Source: Antilocapra americana (lineage: Eukaryota; Chordata; Mammalia; Artiodactyla; Antilocapridae). From it: a DNA stretch of 64,000 bases. A program made the position numbers and the translations under genes. The notes beneath the pieces were generated by a model, which ran no database searches, had not been told where the DNA came from, and was given only the letters and a program-made list of their open reading frames with translations. Below, piece by piece: positions 58,701 through 64,000 of the stretch (position 1 is its first letter; each line of letters begins with the position of its first letter). The stretch lies in NCBI GenBank assembly GCA_007570785.1, contig ML664161.1, positions 42,110,472 through 42,174,471 of the forward strand. Direction: 5' to 3'.

Positions 58701-58709
58701 CCCACTCTG

Positions 58710-60110
58710 CTCCCCTCCAATATACCAAAAACTGAGGCAGGGACCCAGCCTCAGGAAGTACTGCTGTATGAGAATTACCCAGAATCTTGATCACCTCCTA
58801 TCCTATACACAGTTCTGAAAACCAGGAAAAATATGGCTTAAAAGTAGGCAAAATATGGCTTAAATATTTGGTTTACCTAAACAAAATGTGAAGCTCCTAT
58901 TATATATATATTGCTTACTTTTACCAAGGTGCTCAAATTGCCTTATCTTCCTTTTCCTTATCATAGGAGGGAGCATGATACACCTTGGTTTCAGAGATGA
59001 AGATGTTAAAAACAATCACTCATCCACCACATATTATTTATGCAAGTACTCCAGCAAGTAAATTCACCACCATCATAACATAATGAGACAGCTTCTTTTT
59101 CATATTCAGAAAATGCAACAGCTCCTCCAAGCTCCTACGTGTTCTGGTGACTTGATGCACAAGTAAGAACCAACTTGACTTTCTCAGGCTTACCAAGCTG
59201 TGGATGGAACCCAGGAGTCTGAAATCTTTGAACATTCTCCAGATATTGATGCTACTGGGAATGTGTAGAAAGTATGGACAAGGATGATGTGAACCTCCTC
59301 ACCAGATGCTCCTCCCACCCTGCTCAGCTGGAGTCCATTAAACTTAATGTTCTTTCTGTTTATTCTCTTTTAGCTCCTACCCCCACCTCTTTTCTTTCCT
59401 TGTTCTTATTTCCCTGAAAAATACTCACCGCACAATTCCATCTGTCTACCTGGAGCACCGGCTCCTCTCTTTTCATATGTGGTTATCTACATCCGTTCAT
59501 CTCTAAAATGAAGCCTGTGGATTCCCTGGTGAATCTAATTGATGTTGCTATTGAGCAACCTCCTTGGGTGTACAGAAGATTACAGGTAAGATAATACACA
59601 TATTAAACAGATATTATATTATGTATAATATGTTATATGTTTACATACATAAAAAATAGACACATATTTCGAAAATTGTAAAAGTATATTGGCCTTTAGT
59701 CCTTTTCTTTCAACTCCATCTGTTACCTTCAACTTTCAATATCAAAACTATTTCTAACGGAAAGTGCAAGGATTTTACTTGTAATACTTTGGTGATGACC
59801 ACACCAGGGTCTTGTCTGGTATCCTAAAACTTTGGAGAGAGGCAGTGAAAGAAAATTCATAAGTATGTAGACTGCTACATAAACTCAACTGGTTCACAGT
59901 GAAATCATTAAGAACACTGGGTTTGACTGGGTTTCAGTTTCTCTTATTTATTTTTTAGGTCTACAAATAATTTCCTGTTAATTGCTCTTGAACATCAGTA
60001 TCCTCAACTTTGAAGAAAGTTTTTTTTTCATAAATACTTGCTTTTTATATTATTTTTTTTCTAAAGTGTAAATGACCATTTTGAGGACAATTATAAAGTT
60101 CTTGATGTAG
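58710..60110. other. unassigned intergenic sequence
   Basis: AT-rich, with T runs near 60021 and 60050. No gene or family is recognised. Confidence 0.5.
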
Positions 60111-60114
60111 TGTA

Positions 60115-60665
60115 ACAAGTGAGGTATGGGGTCTTCATTCAAACCCTGTTCTTCCCCTTATTAGCTCTTTGACCTTGGACAAGTTGTGTGACTTCTCTGA
60201 ACCTCAATTTCTTAGCCATAAAGTGGAGATAATAATAGTGCCTCCCTCAAAGTGACATTATGATGAGTGAATGAGAAAAGTGAAAGTTGTTCAGCTGTGT
60301 CCAACTCTTTTCAATCCCATGGACTAATACAGTCCGTGGAATTCTCTAGGCCAGAATACTGGAGTGGGTAGCCTTTCCCTTCTCCAAGGGATCTGCCCAA
60401 CCCAGGGATGGAACCCAGATCTCCAGCATTGTAGGTGGATTCTTTACCAGCTGAGCCACAAGGGAAGCCCAAGGATACTGGAGTGGTTAGCCTGTTCCTT
60501 CTGCAGCGGATCTTCTTGACCCAGAAATCGAAACAGGATCTCCTGCATTGCAAGCGGATTCTTTCCCAACTGAGCTATTAGGGAAGAAGCACACAAAATT
60601 CTTAGCACAGGATAGGCCCATGATAAGCATTCATTAAAGATTAAATTTTATTGTTATATTATTAT
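60115..60665 (+). repeat. MIR SINE, split by Bov-tA
   Basis: The left part is 'ctctttgaccttggacaagttgtgtgacttctctgaacctcaatttc ... aagtggagataataatagtgcctccc'. The right part is 'cacaaaattcttagcacaggataggcccatgataagcattcattaaag' after 60587. Confidence 0.85.
60275..60587 (-). mobile_element. Bov-tA SINE with duplicated head
   Basis: A complete antisense Bov-tA (to about 60470) is followed by a second partial unit, 'ggatactggagtggttagcctgttccttctgcagcgg ... aactgagctattaggga', so the tRNA-like head and adjoining body occur twice. Confidence 0.88.
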
Positions 60666-60754
60666 TATTAGTCTTGAAACCATTATAATGGTTTATATCA
60701 AGAAACCATTATATCAAATAACCATTATATCAAATGGCTTATATCAATAACAAT

Positions 60755-60907
60755 ATATATCATATTTATGTGTGTGTATATATATATGTGTGTGTGTGTG
60801 TAAATTTGGTTATGCCATGTGGATCTTAGTTCCCTGAACAGGGATTGGACCTGTGCTCCTTGCATTGGAAGCATGGCGTCTTAACCATTGGACTGCCAGG
60901 GAAGTTC
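60755..60907 (-). mobile_element. CHR-2-type SINE with (TA)n/(TG)n tail
   Basis: A (TG)n/(TA)n tract at 60766-60800 precedes 'aatttggttatgccatgtggatcttagttccctgaacagggattgg ... ttaaccattggactgccagggaagttccc'. Confidence 0.87.
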
Positions 60908-61049
60908 CCCATTTGTATTTTGATAGTTATCAAAACTTTAGGAAAAGAAATAAAACTCCTCATTAAGCATATCAGCAAGCAAATGGATGAAGATTTGTGA
61001 GGGGCTCAATAAATATTTTTTGTCTGAAAGAATATCACTAGTTTTAAAA

Positions 61050-61215
61050 TACATGTATTTATTCAGTAAGACTATATTGTGCATTTGCTATGTGAATTAT
61101 ATCTCAATAAATTAAACATATACACATAGCTTCATTGCGCACCTTTGTCTATGCAGGGCACTGAGAGATAAGTGCAGGAAATACTAAGAAAAAGAAGACA
61201 CAGTTCCAATCTCTA
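61050..61215 (-). repeat. possible degraded L2 3' end
   Basis: 'gtatttattcagtaagactatattgtgcatttgctatgtg' and 'gcagggcactgagagataagtgcaggaaatac' hint at antisense L2 with a small internal gap. Weak. Confidence 0.35.
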
Positions 61216-61457
61216 GGGAATGAATGGAGTTAATCTGAGCTGAAGTCAGGGTTCTGGCTCACTACCTCACACATCTTTAGAGCAAATGTCAGCTTTCAAA
61301 GGAGGACATGCTTGAATGAGTCAGTGTTGAGAATGGTACATGTCTCCCTTCTCTGAATCACCTGAGAGCCCTTCTATCCACTGTAGGATTCAGGAGAGGT
61401 CTTTTCCTTGCCTAGTCTGATGTCAGGGTGGCGCTGTCAAGAGTTTTCTTAGAAGGA

Positions 61458-61770
61458 GGCTTCCCTTGTTGTCCAGTGGTTGAGAATCCACCTGCCAATG
61501 CAGGGACACAGGTTTGACCCCTGGTCTGGAAAGATTCCACATGCTGCAGAACAGCTAAGCCCGTGCACCACAACTACCGAAGCCAGAGTACCTAGAGCCT
61601 GTGCTCTGCAACAAGATAAACCACTACAATGAGAAGCCTGCGTACCTCAACGAAGAGTAGCCTCAGCTTGACACAACTAGAGAAAGCCTGCATGTAGCAA
61701 TGAAGATCCAGGGCAGCCAAAAATAATTATAAATAAATAAACAATTTAAAAATAATTTTTAAAAAGTCTC
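61458..61770 (+). mobile_element. CHR-1-type SINE
   Basis: 'ggcttcccttgttgtccagtggttgagaatccacctgccaatgcaggg' head, 'gtgctctgcaacaagataaaccactacaatgagaagcctgcg' body, A-rich tail. Confidence 0.88.
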
Positions 61771-61784
61771 CTTAAGAAGAGACT

Positions 61785-62106
61785 CAGAGAAGGCAATGGC
61801 ACCCCACTCTAGTACTCTTACCTGGAAAATCCCATGGACGGAGAAGCCTGGTAGGCTGCAGTCCATGGGTTCCGGAAGAGTAGGACACGACTGAGAGACT
61901 TCACTTGCATGCATTGGAGAAGGAAATGGCAAACCACTCAGTGACTTCATTTTTACTTTTCACTTTCATGCACTGGAGATGGGAATGGCAACCCACTCCA
62001 GTGTTCTTGCCTGGAGAATCCCAGGGACGGGGGAGCCTGGTGGGCTGCCGTCTGTTGGGTTGCTAAGAGTTGGACACGACTGAAGTGACTTAGCAGCAGC
62101 AGCAGC
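61785..62106 (+). mobile_element. BOV-A SINE, dimer with an extra partial unit
   Basis: A first monomer from 61788, a truncated unit ('cattggagaaggaaatggcaaaccactcag') at 61911-61940, a linker 'tttttacttttcactttcatgcac', then a second monomer to the (cag)n tail. TSD aagaagagact/aagaagagatt at 61774-61784 and 62107-62117. Confidence 0.92.
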
Positions 62107-62214
62107 AAGAAGAGATTAGAAAGTAGACCCCTGTTCAATGTCAGCTCTCCCTTGAGCTGGCTCACTGTTCAAACAGCGTCTCCCACTCTAATAAACTTTA
62201 TTTCCCTCTAATTC

Positions 62215-62240
62215 TAAAAAAAAAAAAGAAAGAAAGAAAG
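62215..62240. repeat. poly-A/(GAAA)n
   Basis: Twelve or more A followed by gaaagaaagaaag. Confidence 0.9.
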
Positions 62241-62244
62241 TGGT

Positions 62245-64000
62245 AATCATGGGAATGGAGAGAGTAAAGATCAGACAATTTAAATAAAATTTCTACATTT
62301 GCTATGGCAGAGGGGTGGCACTAAAGGTGGGGAGAGTACATTTCCTGTCAGTTTGGATTTGAAACTTTGCACAGTACAAGTTCTCTTTTACTGCAGGGCC
62401 ATAGAAAGCTCTAGCTAACACCACTGTTTTGCCATTGTAAACTTATTGCTATGGGTTTTTTTTTTCAGGGTTTGGAATTGCTGAAGTATGTGTACATCCT
62501 TTCCATTTCTTGCTTTACACTTATTTTTGTGGTGGGTGGGGTAGAAGATTGGGAGACAAGAGAAAGAGAATATAATTTCCAGGAAGGGACCAAAGGAAGT
62601 ATAGTTTTGAGTAAAGCAGCTGGGCCAGCAAAGATTAGTTTTAGACCAAATATCATTCTCACTCCAATAAACTGAAATTTTTTAAAAAAAGGAAAATGAA
62701 TAAAAAAAAGTAGTCCCTAAAAGATGATTCTTCGGCCAGAGTGAGATATATGTTTTGTGATATAAAAATGTATGTTTTTCTCTCTAGAAAAGCAAAATAC
62801 AAGGAAATGCAATTATTGTATCTATCATATCCAAATATTGGTCTACATGTAGAAATAATCACATTTAGAGTTGTTTGTAAGGTACACTTCACATACTTTT
62901 TGTATTCATGTTCCAGTCTTATGGCTTCCCCCAATTTTTTGTTTTAAATTTTAAATAGGCATTTTATTTTAGAACATAAAAAGGAGAGTCTTTTTTTTTT
63001 TTTCCAACAGCAATGGAAAGGTCCTATAATATGGTGAAGGAGTCCTGGGTTGGACATTAAGAAATAGGGGTTCTCAACCAGGTTCCCTTTGTGACCTCAG
63101 GCAAATTTGAAAACTTTCTGGCCTCAGACTTATCATCTGAAAAATAAAACTATGTTATGCTTAAAGCTTCTTCCATCTCAGACATACCATCAGTGCATAA
63201 AGTGTAAGAATGTAACATCACCTCTCATGAAGCCATTTGGATTATTAAATGTATTTCCTTCCCAAGTTTCAAAATCTAAGAATCCAACAGTTTGTCTTTT
63301 ATTTTTCTTTCGAGAAGTTCATAAACTTGTGCTTGAGAATGACAAGTAAACAGTCACACAGAATGTTGCAAGGAGATAGTTATGAGAGATTCGAGATGTT
63401 TTTGTCTTATGGAAAATGATGGCAAGCTGGTTTTGGAAACCTTTGCCTTAAATTCTTGTGTCTTGAAAGTTGAACCATCTCACATGTGATAAATATTGGG
63501 CTTCTTAAGTCTGCAAGTATGTGTGAGATTATGGCAACCCAAGAACCCCAATTATAGTTGCTCTAAGCTTCACCTATGTAGTAGGACACCAGTCCCTCAC
63601 CTACTCACCTAGCCCTTTCCAGGCTGTGTCAGGACTCCTTTGTCAGTTCAAGCTTTTCCTTTTCCTTCCAATCATTTGTGCTCTGGACTTAACCAAGCTC
63701 CACCCCATCTAATGACAACTGATTACACTTTTACAGAGCTCCTTCTATGTGTCTGGGACTTCTGATCTTTCCAGTGAATTCTGTAATCATTCCACTAGTC
63801 CTGGGGTGGGACCCAGCACGGCTGTCCTCCTCTCCTGGAAATATGGAGCACACCCTTCTCTTCACCCCCCAAAGCCTATTTGAGTCAGCTGTGCCTTTTC
63901 AGGGCCTGTACTGAAGTTCCTAGGCGGCAGTGGAATCACAATCAACACTTACCTTCCACTGCTTCTGGAAGTGCTGATTTCAGAATTCAAGGACAGGTAC
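62245..64000. other. unassigned intergenic sequence to window end
   Basis: No young SINE or LINE is seen in the last 1.75 kb, and no supported ORF or RNA gene. A T run lies at 62991-63003. Confidence 0.5.

Noticed and set aside
62451..62675. Exon-like frame after a T-run plus CAG acceptor motif near 62469
   Set aside because: A single acceptor-like motif by chance. No donor, domain or partner exon is seen.
1..64000. CRISPR array, operon, prophage or bacterial defence system
   Set aside because: Sequence character is wholly mammalian. Repeated units are SINEs and LINEs, not regularly spaced repeats, and no prokaryotic genes occur.

Overview
This window is vertebrate nuclear DNA from a bovid or other higher ruminant. 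It is full of ruminant-type retroposons: BovB (RTE) LINEs, Bov-tA and BOV-A2 SINEs, CHR-type tRNA-derived SINEs and a young ruminant L1. Between and beneath them lie ancient mammalian repeats (MIR, L2, L3/CR1, MLT1, MER5A, MER2, old L1). There are no operons, bacterial genes, tRNA or rRNA genes, or CRISPR arrays. The species cannot be fixed from the sequence alone.

One host gene is recognisable, on the minus strand. At 8088-8117 lie ten codons reading MLCCMRRTKQ, followed at once by a GT splice donor. This is the complete coding part of exon 1 of GAP43 (neuromodulin, the growth-cone protein): start codon, the Cys3/Cys4 palmitoylation pair, and the phase-0 exon 1/intron 1 boundary. Positions above 8117 are its 5' leader and proximal promoter, a long pyrimidine tract on the plus strand (purine on the sense strand) with a small CpG cluster, a 12-bp palindrome and E-boxes. 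Positions 1-8087 are the start of intron 1, which continues off the left edge; the remaining exons are outside the window. Positions from about 8.6 kb to 64 kb are upstream flank with no other supported gene.

The upstream flank is a layered record of insertions, many datable by target-site duplications (TSDs). From 12.7 to 22.5 kb, an MLT1 LTR is split by a near full-length BovB (13060-16411), and a second BovB lies inverted at about 18.7-22.5 kb. The two share a 1315-bp segment (14023-15337 and 19789-21103) in which I found no mismatch or gap, although the adjacent parts of the same elements differ by several percent. From 23.8 to 27.3 kb lie long L3/CR1 and L2 fossils. A 5'-truncated L1 (28399 to about 30866) has an open 711-codon ORF2 remnant and what looks like a short 3' transduction. 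Between 31 and 64 kb are further BovB copies, an ERV-type LTR split by BovB, two old L1 3' ends split by several younger elements, and many SINEs.

No new multi-gene system is visible. The observations most worth following up are the GAP43 first exon and promoter architecture, and the inverted, locally identical BovB arms.
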